This document shows, in pieces, positions 26,779 to 35,158 of a DNA stretch of 56,310 bases; the first letter of the stretch is position 1, and each line of letters starts with the position of its first letter. This DNA comes from Anaerolineales bacterium. GTDB lineage: Bacteria; Chloroflexota; Anaerolineae; Anaerolineales; Villigracilaceae. Where the stretch lies: positions 1-56,310 of the forward strand of contig JAGVAO010000194.1 of NCBI GenBank assembly GCA_020060235.1, given 5' to 3'. The position numbers were made by a program, and so were the translations under genes. Below the pieces are notes generated by a model. That model was not told the DNA's origin, ran no database searches, and saw only the letters and a list, made by a program, of their open reading frames with translations.

Positions 26779-26902
26779 GTCAAAAGTCTCCAGACTTTTG
26801 ACAGTCCAAAATCGGGAGATTTTGGACTCCACGGGCAATAAAAATCCCTGTTTATCCCCTTTTATCGCTGGCAGCCAGGAATGAACGAAGATAAACAGGG
26901 AT
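26779..26902. repeat. Three tandem perfect hairpins between pepF and the hydrolase gene
   Basis: Hairpin 1: a 10-bp stem at 26779-26788/26793-26802, loop TCCA. Hairpin 2: an 11-bp stem at 26803-26813/26818-26828, loop GGGA. Hairpin 3: a 13-bp stem at 26844-26856/26890-26902 with a 33-base loop. All three stems are perfect. Hairpins 1 and 2 are diverged versions of the same unit (GTC..AAAA..TC / GA..TTTT..GAC), abutting with no gap. They fill the 156-base spacer. No long T-run marks a classical terminator, so this is probably a REP-like palindromic repeat cluster. Confidence 0.8.
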
Positions 26903-26915
26903 AGGTGTGCTTAAA

Positions 26916-28721
26916 TTAGATGGCTTCGTAACGCGCGATTTGGGCTTCGAAGGTCTGGATGCTGTCCTGCCAGAACTTCTTGGTGCGGATGTCGATTCCA
27001 AAGCGGTCGGCCAATTCAGCGGCGGGGGCTTCGCCGGTGCTGGCGAGCAGGTTCATGTAATCGGGCACAAATTCGGCCCCGCGCTGCTGGTAGATGGCGT
27101 AAAGCCCGGTGGCAAAAAGCAGGCCAAAGGCGTAGGGGAAGTTGTAGAACGAGAGTCCGGCGTAGTAGTAGTGCGGCTTCCAGGTCCACATCCACTTTTG
27201 CAGGTAGCGTTCGTCCAGCCCGTCGCCGTAGGTTTCGCGCTGGGCCTTTTCTATGATTTCGCACAACTCGTCGGCGCTCAGCTCGGATTTTTCACGGCGC
27301 TCGAAGACTTCCTTCTCGAACAGGAAGCGGGAATAGATATCGACAATCACCTGGCTGGCGCCGTTGAGCGAAAGTTCGAGCACGGCCAGTTCTTCCTGTG
27401 GGTTGGCGGCGCGCTTGAGCAGGGCCTGCGAGGCAATGGTTTCGCACATAATCGAGGCGGTTTCGGCCAGGGTCATGGGAGTGTCCTGCTGCAGCATGGT
27501 TTTGTCGAAGCGGAAAGCGCACTCGTTATGGAAAGCGTGGCCGAGTTCGTGGGCAATGGTCGAGACCTGGTCGGGGGTGCCGTCGAAGTTGCTCAGGATG
27601 CGCGATTCCTTGACTGCCGGAACGCCCATGCAGAAGGCGCCGCCGCGTTTGCCGCTGCGCTGTTCGGCGTCTATCCAGTTTTCGTCGAAGGCGCGGCGGG
27701 CGAGTTCCTGCATTTCGGGGGCAAACGTACCGAACTGCTCGAGGATGAAGGCGCGGGTTTCGGGCCAGGTGTACTGGCTGGCGGTCTGGCCGACGGGGGC
27801 GAACAAATCCCACCAGGCCAGTTTTTCCTTGCCCAGATGCCTGGCTTTGGCCTTGAAATAACGCCGGAACATGGGGAAGGAGTCGCGCATGGCTTCGAGC
27901 ATGGCGTCGAGGCTGGCGCGGTCCATGTGGGCCTGGTCAATTGCGCTGTGCAGGGCGTCTTCGCGTCCGCGGCGTTTGTTCAGGACGTTGGTTGCGCCCT
28001 TGACGCCGTTCATGGCGGCGGCCAGCGGCTCTTTGACTGTTTCCCAGGCCGCGTTTTCGGCCTCGTAGGCGCGGCGGCGGGTGTCTTCATCGGGATGAGA
28101 ACGCAGGTTGATGAGGGCGGGCACGGGCAGTTTTTTGACCTCGCCATCCAGTTCGAAATCGACGCTCAATTGCGAGGTGACCGTGCCTTGCAGTTTGGTC
28201 CAGGCTTGCGCGCCGCTCAGGCTGAGTTCGGCAGCCAGGCCTTCCTCGGCTTCGCTCATCAGGTATTTGCTTTCCTCGGCGGCCAGTTTGAGGAAATAGG
28301 CGTGGCTGGCCGCTTCGCCGCCGAGCGAGACGATTTTCGGCAGGACATCGGAGAGCGAGCCAATCCAGGCGGTGATTTTGGTGTTCAGCACCTGGAATTT
28401 GACCATGCGCTGCTGGAACTCGGAGTGGATGCGCATGGCTTGCTGGTTGTACGAGTCGGTTGAGATGTAGCCATTGATGTAAGACCCAATCGTCCAGCCC
28501 AGTTCGGCGGTCTGGTTTAAACGATTGATAAGCAGGTTGACCAGTTCGTTAAGCTGCTTGGGGTCGGTCTTGGCGTTGGCCGGGGCGATTTTTTCCTGGA
28601 AAATGGTTTTCATCTCTGCCAGCTGACGGTCGGTTTCAGCCAGGGCGGCCTTGAACTCGCTTGAATCGAGGGACGGGTAGATGTTTGCCAGATTCCAATG
28701 AGGCAATGTTGTGTCGGTCAT
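26916..28721 (-). CDS. pepF: Oligoendopeptidase F, M3 family
   Basis: A 601-residue cytoplasmic zinc metallopeptidase that degrades oligopeptides. The zinc motif HELGH lies near residue 391 (STIAHELGHAFHNE). The M3 C-terminal pocket is present around YYYAGLSFYNFPYAFGLLFA, and the length fits the PepF group (560-610). AAGGAG precedes the ATG. No signal peptide is present. It is the last gene of an hflX-led group, 30 bases after the small membrane-protein gene. Confidence 0.95.
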   Translation of the reverse strand: MTDTTLPHWNLANIYPSLDSSEFKAALAETDRQLAEMKTIFQEKIAPANAKTDPKQLNELVNLLINRLNQTAELGWTIGSYINGYISTDSYNQQAMRIHSEFQQRMVKFQVLNTKITAWIGSLSDVLPKIVSLGGEAASHAYFLKLAAEESKYLMSEAEEGLAAELSLSGAQAWTKLQGTVTSQLSVDFELDGEVKKLPVPALINLRSHPDEDTRRRAYEAENAAWETVKEPLAAAMNGVKGATNVLNKRRGREDALHSAIDQAHMDRASLDAMLEAMRDSFPMFRRYFKAKARHLGKEKLAWWDLFAPVGQTASQYTWPETRAFILEQFGTFAPEMQELARRAFDENWIDAEQRSGKRGGAFCMGVPAVKESRILSNFDGTPDQVSTIAHELGHAFHNECAFRFDKTMLQQDTPMTLAETASIMCETIASQALLKRAANPQEELAVLELSLNGASQVIVDIYSRFLFEKEVFERREKSELSADELCEIIEKAQRETYGDGLDERYLQKWMWTWKPHYYYAGLSFYNFPYAFGLLFATGLYAIYQQRGAEFVPDYMNLLASTGEAPAAELADRFGIDIRTKKFWQDSIQTFEAQIARYEAI

Positions 28722-28751
28722 TGTTTCTCCTTAGCAAAATTTGAGTTGGGA

Positions 28752-28964
28752 TTACAGCGCCCAGGACAGCATCAGCCCGAACAGGGCGACAACCAGTCCC
28801 AGGTGCAGGAGGATGTTGGCCGTAGCGAAAATGGAGGCCGGCCAGATGAGGACGATAACCAGGTTGAGCAGGATGAAAAGAATGCCAACCAGCGGGAGCA
28901 ATCCCTTGCGGTGCGCCAGGAACTCGGAGGCCTGGTCGAGAAACTTTGAAAACCACTGAATCAT
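28752..28964 (-). CDS. Small two-helix membrane protein
   Basis: A 70-residue protein with a basic, amphipathic N-terminus (IQWFSKFLDQASEFLAHRKG) and two hydrophobic helices (about 22-42 and 47-69). Not recognised. Its ATG overlaps the hflX stop (ATGA), which together with pepF next to it supports it as a real, co-translated gene rather than a chance ORF. Confidence 0.75.
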   Translation of the reverse strand: MIQWFSKFLDQASEFLAHRKGLLPLVGILFILLNLVIVLIWPASIFATANILLHLGLVVALFGLMLSWAL

Positions 28965-30340
28965 GCTGTCGTCTCCTGTTCGTTGGGTTCCTGCTGCTTT
29001 TCGAAATCACGGAATTGGGCCACCAGCCGCCCTGGGATGCGCCCCTGAATGCGGACTCCGCCGCGGGTATGCTCGATGCGCTCGACCTGCCCGGCCTCGT
29101 GAAACTGCGAAATCAACTGTCCCTGTTGGTAAGGCAGGAAGATTTCGACCGGCATATAAGTTTCGTATAACTCGGTCTGAATCATCTGGCGCAGTTCAGA
29201 AAGGCCGGTTCCTTTCAGGGCCGAGACAGCCACCGACTGCGGATATTGGCGGGCAATCTCTTCGGCCAGCGAGGGGTCTGCCAGTTGGTCGGCTTTGTTG
29301 AGCACCGTAACGACCGGGATGTGGTTGGCCTCGATGTCGTCGAGGGTCTCCTGTACGGCCTGGTACTGGGCCATGGCGTTGGGATGCGAAATATCGACGA
29401 TGTGCAGCAGCAGGTCGGCTTCGGCGATTTCCTCCAGCGTGGCGCGGAAGGCGGCCACCAGCGTGGTGGGCAGTTTCTGAATGAAGCCGACAGTGTCGGT
29501 TAGCAGGACGGCGTACCCGCCCGGCAGTTCGACGCGGCGGGTGGTCGGGTCGAGGGTCGCAAAAAGCTGGTCTGCGGCGAGTACGTCCGATTTTGCCATG
29601 CGGTTGAGCAGGGTCGATTTGCCGGCGTTGGTGTAACCGACCAGTGCCACCGTCGGGATTCGGCTGCGCTTGCGCTGGGCGCGATAGCGCTCGCGGTGGG
29701 CGCGCACCTTTTCGAGTTCCTTCTTCAGGTGGCTGATTTTACGCCCGACTTCGCGGCGGTCGATTTCGAGTTGGGTTTCGCCGGGGCCGCGCAGGCCGAC
29801 GCCGCCGACAGAACCGGAGCGTCCGCCGCCGCCGCCCGCCTGGCGGGCCAGGTGTGTCCACTGGCGGGTCAGGCGAGGCAGGTAGTATTCCAGTTGGGCC
29901 AGTTCGACCTGCAACATGCCTTCGCTGGTATGGGCGTGCTGGGCAAAGATGTCGAGAATCAAGGCGGTGCGGTCGAGTACGCGCACATTGGCGCCCATGA
30001 TTTTTTCCAGGTTGCGCTGGTGGCGGGGGTTGAGTTCGCTGTCGAAGACCACCACCTGGGACAGGGTCTCCTCGGCCAGGGCCTTGAGTTCCTCGACCTT
30101 GCCCGAGCCGATGTAACTTTCGGGGTTAGGCTTGTCGAGTTTTTGGGTCATTTCGCCGACGACATCCAGCCCGGCCGTATCGGCCAGCAGGGCCAGTTCG
30201 GCAAGCGAATCGTCAAGTGTGAGCAGGCTTTTTTCCTGGAAAAATTCAACGCCGACCAGAAAGGCCCGCTCACGCGGCAGGGTAGTCGGTTCGGGGATTC
30301 GTTTTGGCATAAGGTTTTTGTGCGGGGTGTTAGTATTCAT
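28961..30340 (-). CDS. hflX: GTPase HflX
   Basis: A 459-residue ribosome-associated GTPase that splits or rescues stalled ribosomes. The HflX-specific N-terminal domain has NPRHQRNLEK, VLDRTALILDIFAQHA and the glycine-rich GGRSGSVGGVGLRGPGE-type linker. The G domain has GYTNAGKST (G1, near residue 234), DTVGFI (G3) and NKAD (G4). The C-terminal domain continues to EQETTA. I chose 30340 (MNTNTPHK), overlapping the kinase stop by 11 bases; Met at 30310 (MPKRIPEP) is also possible and neither has a strong ribosome site. Coupling to a histidine kinase gene upstream is unusual. Confidence 0.93.
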   Translation of the reverse strand: MNTNTPHKNLMPKRIPEPTTLPRERAFLVGVEFFQEKSLLTLDDSLAELALLADTAGLDVVGEMTQKLDKPNPESYIGSGKVEELKALAEETLSQVVVFDSELNPRHQRNLEKIMGANVRVLDRTALILDIFAQHAHTSEGMLQVELAQLEYYLPRLTRQWTHLARQAGGGGGRSGSVGGVGLRGPGETQLEIDRREVGRKISHLKKELEKVRAHRERYRAQRKRSRIPTVALVGYTNAGKSTLLNRMAKSDVLAADQLFATLDPTTRRVELPGGYAVLLTDTVGFIQKLPTTLVAAFRATLEEIAEADLLLHIVDISHPNAMAQYQAVQETLDDIEANHIPVVTVLNKADQLADPSLAEEIARQYPQSVAVSALKGTGLSELRQMIQTELYETYMPVEIFLPYQQGQLISQFHEAGQVERIEHTRGGVRIQGRIPGRLVAQFRDFEKQQEPNEQETTA

Positions 30341-31574
30341 CCGGCAGTTGGGCCGGTAAATTCTCATCTGCGCCGAAAAGTTTTGCCAGTTTGGGGTCGC
30401 TGGGCTGGGTGCGCAGGGGTAACAGGACGTGAAAAATGGAGCCAGGACATTTTACTTCATCGTAACCTTCCGATTCGACCCATATCGAGCCGTTATGGGC
30501 TTCAATGATTCCCTTGGTGATGGCCAGCCCCAGGCCGGGGCCGCCGCCTTTGAACTTGGTCTTGCCGCTCGAGTGCAGGGAGACATCGCCCAACTGGCCG
30601 AACTTCTCGAAGATGACTTCCTGGTTTTCCGGGGCAATGCCGATGCCGGTGTCGGCCACCGTCACCTCGACAAAGCCGGGCAGGGTGCGCCCGTCAATGG
30701 TGATTGTACCGCCATCGGGCGTATATTTGATGGCGTTGCTGACCAGGTTTTTGACCGCCTGGTACAGGCGCTCGGGGTCGGCAAATATCAATTCATCGCT
30801 GCCGGCGAAGGGGCGAATTTCGAGCGTGTGCTTGCGCTGCTGCAGGATGTCGGAGAAATCGGCCTGGAGCATATTGAAAACACGATTGAGCCAGACCGGC
30901 TGGAAGTTAAGCGTCAGCAGGCGATTGTCAATCATAGAGACGTCAATCATGTCGTCCACAATTTCGCGCATGCGCCAGATGCCGGTATGCGTACCCTGAA
31001 TGAGCATGTGGATTTGCTCGTTGTCGCGCGAGGCCAGGTCGCCAATCATGGCTGCGTAGCCTTCGATGAGGGTCAGGGGCGTTTTCAACTCATGGGCGGC
31101 CACGGCAATAAAGTTCGATTTGCTCTTGTCGAACTTTTTCAGGCGCGCCTGGGCGGATTCGAGTTCGTGCGCCAAATATTCGACCCGGCTCCTGTTTTCG
31201 AGTTCGGCGGCTTTTTCGACAGCCTGTAAATAGATGGGCATCAGGCTGGCCGTCAGTTCGATGGCTTGGGGGGAATCGAGGCTTTCGCGGGCAATCTCGA
31301 AAGAGTGGGCGGCGACCTTGTGCAGCAGACCGCCCAGGTTACGCTCGCCCTCCTCCAGGTCGGTCTGGGTGCGGGCGGCGGCCCACTCCTCGAGGAGCGG
31401 GTCGAGCCAGGTGGCATCCCCCGAAAGGACAGCCTGGGCCAGCAGGTCGAGGAGGCGTCCCAACTGTTCCTGGAAGTTTTCCCGCACTCCCGCGCCGCGC
31501 GCCAGGCTGTTCGAGACGCGCATTTGCAGGGCCGGCCGAATTTTTTCCAGGCTGTCTTGAATGCTCATAGGCAT
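30330..31574 (-). CDS. Soluble sensor histidine kinase
   Basis: A 414-residue histidine kinase with no membrane helix. The N-terminal ~130 residues are helical (LLDLLAQAVLSGDATWLDP, LGGLLHKVAAHSFEIARES), followed by a coiled coil. The phospho-acceptor His161 is in AVAAHELKTPL. The ATPase domain shows NLVSNAIKYTPDGG (N box), DTGIGIAP (G1) and GPGLGLAITKGIIEAHNG (G2). It would be cytoplasmic and respond to an internal cue or partner. No cognate regulator is adjacent; the lone receiver at 33553 is a possible partner. A Met two codons later is an alternative start. Confidence 0.9.
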   Translation of the reverse strand: MPMSIQDSLEKIRPALQMRVSNSLARGAGVRENFQEQLGRLLDLLAQAVLSGDATWLDPLLEEWAAARTQTDLEEGERNLGGLLHKVAAHSFEIARESLDSPQAIELTASLMPIYLQAVEKAAELENRSRVEYLAHELESAQARLKKFDKSKSNFIAVAAHELKTPLTLIEGYAAMIGDLASRDNEQIHMLIQGTHTGIWRMREIVDDMIDVSMIDNRLLTLNFQPVWLNRVFNMLQADFSDILQQRKHTLEIRPFAGSDELIFADPERLYQAVKNLVSNAIKYTPDGGTITIDGRTLPGFVEVTVADTGIGIAPENQEVIFEKFGQLGDVSLHSSGKTKFKGGGPGLGLAITKGIIEAHNGSIWVESEGYDEVKCPGSIFHVLLPLRTQPSDPKLAKLFGADENLPAQLPDEY

Positions 31575-31606
31575 AGTTTAGCGTAGGATGACTTTTTTTG
31601 CAATTT

Positions 31607-32482
31607 TCATTCTCGTAATGCCATGAACCCTTCGAGCCAGGCCAGCACGACCTCGCCGACAATTTGCAGACTTTGGGCCGAGACCTTGTCAGGGGTGTCT
31701 TCGATGGTGTGCCAGTAGGGATAGTCGAAGTCAATCAGGTCTACCGCGCGGATGCCTTTTTCGACAAACGGGATGTGGTCGTCGAGCACCGAATACTTGT
31801 ATTCGGGGATAAAAAACTGCTCATACCCGAGTCGTTTGGCCGCCGCCCAAATTTCCTCCGTCAATTCGGGGTCTGAGTTGTATTCCTTGTAGATGTTCAG
31901 TTCGGCATCGCCAATCATATCGAGCAGGATGACTGCTTCGGGGGCGTAGTCGAGGGCCTCGGCAAAGGCGCGTGAACCGAGAATCCAGTCCCAGCCTTCG
32001 ATGCTGCCCTGGTCTTCAGCGTCCACCAGCAGCAGGCCGACGGGAGCATCCGGCGGCAGGACGCGGGCCAGTTCGAGCAGGACGGCCACGCCGGATGCGC
32101 CATCGTTGGCTCCCGGCACGGGCAGGGAACGGTTGGCCGGGTCGGGGTCGGAATCGGCGTAGAAGCGGCTGTCGTAATGGGCCATCAGCAAAACGGGCGG
32201 ACGCCCCTGTCGTGTAGCCAATATGTTGGTGATGGCGTGGCCCATGCGTTCGGTTTCTTGCAGGCTGACATCCCAGCCTTGTTTCTCGAACTCGGTTTGG
32301 GCGTAAACGATAAATTGGGCATGGGCGGCGCTGCCCGGCGTGCGCGGCCCCATCGCATCCTGCGCCAGAACATGCGCGTAAGCAAGTTCGCCGTCAAAAG
32401 TTGGCGGTGGCGCGGGCGCGGCAGGCGCGCAGGAGGCAAGAATCAGCGCAAGGAGGGCAAGGAAGATGGTGAGTGTTTTCAT
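31607..32482 (-). CDS. M28-family lipoprotein, glutaminyl-cyclase/aminopeptidase-like
   Basis: A 291-residue exported zinc enzyme. The signal peptide ends in LASC (Cys18 lipobox). Zinc-ligand motifs occur in the M28 order: LMAHYDSR, PGANDGASG, LVDAEDQG, LLDMIGDAEL and YWHTIEDTPD. The last resembles the His-Thr-x-x-D segment of glutaminyl-peptide cyclotransferases more than that of classic aminopeptidases, so it may either cyclise N-terminal Gln or cleave peptides. It is tethered outside the membrane. The start at 32482 (MKTLTIFLAL) begins the signal peptide; five codons of upstream frame are ignored. A -10-like TACAAT (minus strand, 32490-32495) lies just upstream. Confidence 0.88.
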   Translation of the reverse strand: MKTLTIFLALLALILASCAPAAPAPPPTFDGELAYAHVLAQDAMGPRTPGSAAHAQFIVYAQTEFEKQGWDVSLQETERMGHAITNILATRQGRPPVLLMAHYDSRFYADSDPDPANRSLPVPGANDGASGVAVLLELARVLPPDAPVGLLLVDAEDQGSIEGWDWILGSRAFAEALDYAPEAVILLDMIGDAELNIYKEYNSDPELTEEIWAAAKRLGYEQFFIPEYKYSVLDDHIPFVEKGIRAVDLIDFDYPYWHTIEDTPDKVSAQSLQIVGEVVLAWLEGFMALRE

Positions 32483-32715
32483 CGTGCTATTGTACATGAG
32501 GCGAGGTCTTTCTTAAGACTCTTGATTCGGCATTTTGTTTTTTAATTTAGTCGTTGGACTTCCAGAAATCTCTGGAAAAGTGGCGTGGAGTGATTGTAAA
32601 AATCCCAAAAGCGCGTAATATTAATGGGAAGCAACTGTTTTTTGTTGTCGTGAGAAGACCGGGAGGGTTATCTCCTTCGGAATGTTTTTCTATACTGGCT
32701 GGTGAAAATGCCAGT

Positions 32716-33399
32716 ATGGGTGGGCCTGTGAAAACAAACAATCATTCTTTGCAGGTTGAAAAGAAGCTGGCAGAGCCGGTCAATGATGTCATCGAGAAGA
32801 TGTATTTGCAAATTAATAATATTGTTCAAGGTTTTGTCATCAGTATATTAATCGGCGTCCTGGCAAAACTTGACTGGCCTGGCATTATTGCTTCTGGAGA
32901 CTTTGCAGTTCCCCTTTTTTCATTTACCAGTTTCTTTATTTCACTGGTATTCTGGTCTCGCTATTATTTCGATACAATTATCCTGAAGCGGTCTTTCGGG
33001 GTTTTTGCCATGGTATGGTTTTTTCTCTACATTGTTGCAGAGGGAATTAGTTTTGCCAAAATTGGTGACCATGCGATGTGGTTGATAAGCACCGGAATTT
33101 TCCTGTTTTTTGGCGCAGGATTTTATGTTTTGAACATTTTGGAAATCAATCGAAAACGGCGGAATAAAATGAAAATCTATGTGGCGGATAATGATGTTGG
33201 GGAATACCTTGTGTGGCAGAAAAAAAGGTTAATCGACCTTGTGTGCATGGCGCTCCTGTCGCTTTCGGGCGCCTATTTTGTTATGATTTCCCCGTCGCTG
33301 GCTGCGCCTGCCGGTCTTTTTTCGCTATTTTTTGCGTTGTGGCAGTTAGGCAAATCTGCTGATTATCGAAAATTAAGTTTTTTGAAGACCGGCCTGTAG
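32716..33399 (+). CDS. Six-helix membrane protein, function unknown
   Basis: A 227-residue protein with about six hydrophobic helices and a basic cytoplasmic loop (EINRKRRNKMKIY). I do not recognise it. Base composition is more AT-rich than in neighbours. The start is uncertain: ATG at 32716 has GGTGA ten bases upstream. The frame stays open back to a TTG at 32554, which would add 54 residues without membrane character, beginning at a small palindrome (TTCCAGA...TCTGGAA). It is divergent from the M28 gene and may come from a transferred segment. Confidence 0.65.
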   Translation: MGGPVKTNNHSLQVEKKLAEPVNDVIEKMYLQINNIVQGFVISILIGVLAKLDWPGIIASGDFAVPLFSFTSFFISLVFWSRYYFDTIILKRSFGVFAMVWFFLYIVAEGISFAKIGDHAMWLISTGIFLFFGAGFYVLNILEINRKRRNKMKIYVADNDVGEYLVWQKKRLIDLVCMALLSLSGAYFVMISPSLAAPAGLFSLFFALWQLGKSADYRKLSFLKTGL

Positions 33400-33433
33400 T
33401 ATTTTTCATTGGGCACGAAATAAAGGAGCAATT

Positions 33434-33505
33434 ATGAATTCGACGGTTACTACATACAGGCACCGTCCCATTTCAAGCAGCGAGGTGGCAGGTTTTCTGG
33501 AATAA
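33434..33505 (+). CDS. Candidate 23-residue small protein with strong ribosome site
   Basis: ATG at 33434 is preceded by AAAGGAGCAATT, one of the best Shine-Dalgarno matches in the window (GGAG six bases before ATG). The ORF reads MNSTVTTYRHRPISSSEVAG then FLE and stops with TAA at 33503-33505. It is polar with no membrane helix or Cys. It lies alone in the 150-base gap between the membrane-protein gene and the receiver gene. It could be a real small protein, a leader peptide for the receiver gene, or the remnant of a longer gene. Confidence 0.4.
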   Translation: MNSTVTTYRHRPISSSEVAGFLE

Positions 33506-33552
33506 AGGCGAAACCGGGGTAAAATTCAGGTGCATCCATTCTCAGGGGATGT

Positions 33553-33933
33553 ATGCAGAGGAAGCGCTTCCCAATGTTAAAAATATTATCCATCGATGAC
33601 GAACCGCTCATCACCAAATTGATTGGCTACCAACTGGCGATTCACAACATGCAGGTCGTGACAGCCAATGCCGCCCACGAGGGAATCGCATTGGCTCACA
33701 GCGAAGCCCCCGACCTGATACTGCTGGATATGATGATGCCAGATATGGGCGGCCTGGATGTCTTTCGTGAAATTCGTTCGTTCAGCAACGTCCCGATACT
33801 GGCTTTTTCAGCCTTGAGCGACCCGATTGAGATTGAACGAGCGCTCAAGGCGGGGTTTGATGACTATATCGAAAAGCCCTGCCCGGGCGACGCGCTGGCC
33901 GAAAAGATTCTCCGGTTCCTGGCGGCAAAATAG
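33553..33933 (+). CDS. Single-domain response regulator (CheY-like receiver)
   Basis: A 126-residue receiver with no output domain. It shows SIDDEPLI (acidic pocket), LILLDMMMPDMGG with phospho-acceptor Asp59, AFSALSDP (the conserved Ser/Thr site) and DDYIEKPCPG (conserved Lys). It probably relays phosphate or binds a partner. The start may be 33553 (AGGGGA four bases upstream) or 33574 (MLKILSIDDE), the usual point for the domain. No kinase adjoins it; the soluble kinase at 30330-31574, about 2 kb away on the other strand, is the nearest candidate. Confidence 0.9.
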   Translation: MQRKRFPMLKILSIDDEPLITKLIGYQLAIHNMQVVTANAAHEGIALAHSEAPDLILLDMMMPDMGGLDVFREIRSFSNVPILAFSALSDPIEIERALKAGFDDYIEKPCPGDALAEKILRFLAAK

Positions 33934-33962
33934 TTTCTTTTCATCGTAAAAAGGAAAATTCC

Positions 33963-34277
33963 ATGAATCACCCCGATTACCCGCAAAATCCCTACCAACG
34001 CCCCCTGCCGACCAGCACCATGGCTGTCATCAGCCTGGTGGCCGGCATCTTGGGCTTTATCGCCTTCCCGGTACTCGGCAGCATCGCGGCCATCATCACC
34101 GGCTACGCGGCGCGCAATGAAACCCGCGCCAACCCGCCCACCGCCAGCGGTGACGGCATGGCCACCGCCGGTATCGTACTCGGCTGGGTCAACATCGGCC
34201 TGGCGGTGATTGGCCTGTGCTGTGTGGCGGCCTACTTCATCTTTGTCGTCGGGCTGGTGGCGGTCGGCGGGCAGTGA
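33963..34277 (+). CDS. DUF4190 membrane protein
   Basis: A 104-residue protein. After a Pro/Tyr-rich N-terminus (NHPDYPQNPYQRPLPTST) come two helices (MAVISLVAGILGFIAFPVLGS and IVLGWVNIGLAVIGLCCVAA) around a loop with ITGYAARNETR and a Gly/Ala turn, the layout of DUF4190. Function not established. It follows the receiver gene with a 29-base gap holding AAAAAGGAAAA before the ATG. Confidence 0.85.
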   Translation: MNHPDYPQNPYQRPLPTSTMAVISLVAGILGFIAFPVLGSIAAIITGYAARNETRANPPTASGDGMATAGIVLGWVNIGLAVIGLCCVAAYFIFVVGLVAVGGQ

Positions 34278-34285
34278 TAGGGTTG

Positions 34286-34816
34286 TTACATTTTTTCCAG
34301 TAAATCATTGACTCCGAAGACGCGCGCGTAAAAGGCCAGCAATTTCCCCGCTTTGCGCTGAAATTCCGCTTCTGACTCTGCCAGCCCTGTAAACCGCTGC
34401 GGATGCTCGATGCGCGCCACCAGGCGTTCGCGAAAGTTGGGATTGGGCAGGGCGGGCAGGAGCGGCTCAATCTCACGAATCAGCCCTTTGGCCTGCTGAA
34501 TTACCTCCAGCGCTTCGGGCAGCGCGGTTTTTTCAGCGAGCACTTCCTTGAGCAGTTTGCAGCGATAAGCCAGGCAGGCGCGCGGATAATGCGCGGAAGT
34601 GTGGATTGTACAATCCCCTTTCCACAGCGGGCAGGGTTGGCTGAATCCGCGCTGGGTCGGGTCCGAGCGAAAAACGGACATGCCGAGGGCCTCGGCTGGG
34701 TCCAGTTCCCTGGGCCTGAGTTTGACCCAGATGAACAGATGACCCGTGCAGCACAACCCGCAGGCCTTACACAGGGCGCTTGCTTGTGATTCGTCGGTTT
34801 GCTGGTTGCCAGTCAT
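34286..34816 (-). CDS. YkgJ-family cysteine-cluster protein (metal-binding)
   Basis: A 176-residue soluble protein with the YkgJ/UPF0153 cysteine pattern: LCKACGLCC, then [11 protein letters not shown], and RACLAYRC, eight Cys in all. Members are thought to bind zinc or an iron-sulfur cluster. The C-terminal half is helical and extends beyond the usual core. The start at 34816 ([10 protein letters not shown]) was chosen; an upstream in-frame ATG at 34852 overlaps the region before the opposite-strand gene. It ends nine bases from the convergent DUF4190 stop. Confidence 0.85.
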   Translation of the reverse strand: MTGNQQTDESQASALCKACGLCCTGHLFIWVKLRPRELDPAEALGMSVFRSDPTQRGFSQPCPLWKGDCTIHTSAHYPRACLAYRCKLLKEVLAEKTALPEALEVIQQAKGLIREIEPLLPALPNPNFRERLVARIEHPQRFTGLAESEAEFQRKAGKLLAFYARVFGVNDLLEKM

Positions 34817-34924
34817 GCGGGGAATGATAACCCAGGAAAGATGAACTGGCAAACAGTCCTGCTACCCTTTTGCAGGCCCTTCATTCATGACCCAACCAGC
34901 GGGAAAGCGGGTAGAATCGGGCCA

Positions 34925-35158
34925 ATGACCACCTTTCAATCGAAAGACCCGCTGCACGGCATTACCCTGGAAACCATCCTGAAGCATCTGGTGAAGCAAT
35001 ATGGCTGGCGCGGGCTGGCTGAGCGCGTCCCAATCCGCTGCTTTTACCACGAGCCGAGCATCAAGTCGAGCCTGAAGTTTTTGCGGCAAACCCCCTGGGC
35101 GCGCAAGAGCGTCGAAGAACTTTACCTGCTCTCCATTGCGGGCAAAAACAGCCCATGA
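34925..35158 (+). CDS. VF530-family DNA-binding protein
   Basis: A 77-residue protein. [20 protein letters not shown] followed by [22 protein letters not shown] matches the VF530/DUF2132 family (about 70-80 residues), small helical proteins related in shape to a DNA-binding part of RecA. The start at 34925 fits the family; the frame is open upstream but in the divergent region. It overlaps the HAD phosphatase start by four bases (ATGA). Confidence 0.88.
   Translation: MTTFQSKDPLHGITLETILKHLVKQYGWRGLAERVPIRCFYHEPSIKSSLKFLRQTPWARKSVEELYLLSIAGKNSP

Noticed and set aside
26907-28463. 518-residue ORF on the plus strand opposite pepF
   Set aside because: Gly/Val/Phe-rich antisense frame of a well-supported M3 peptidase gene; no ribosome site or family motif.
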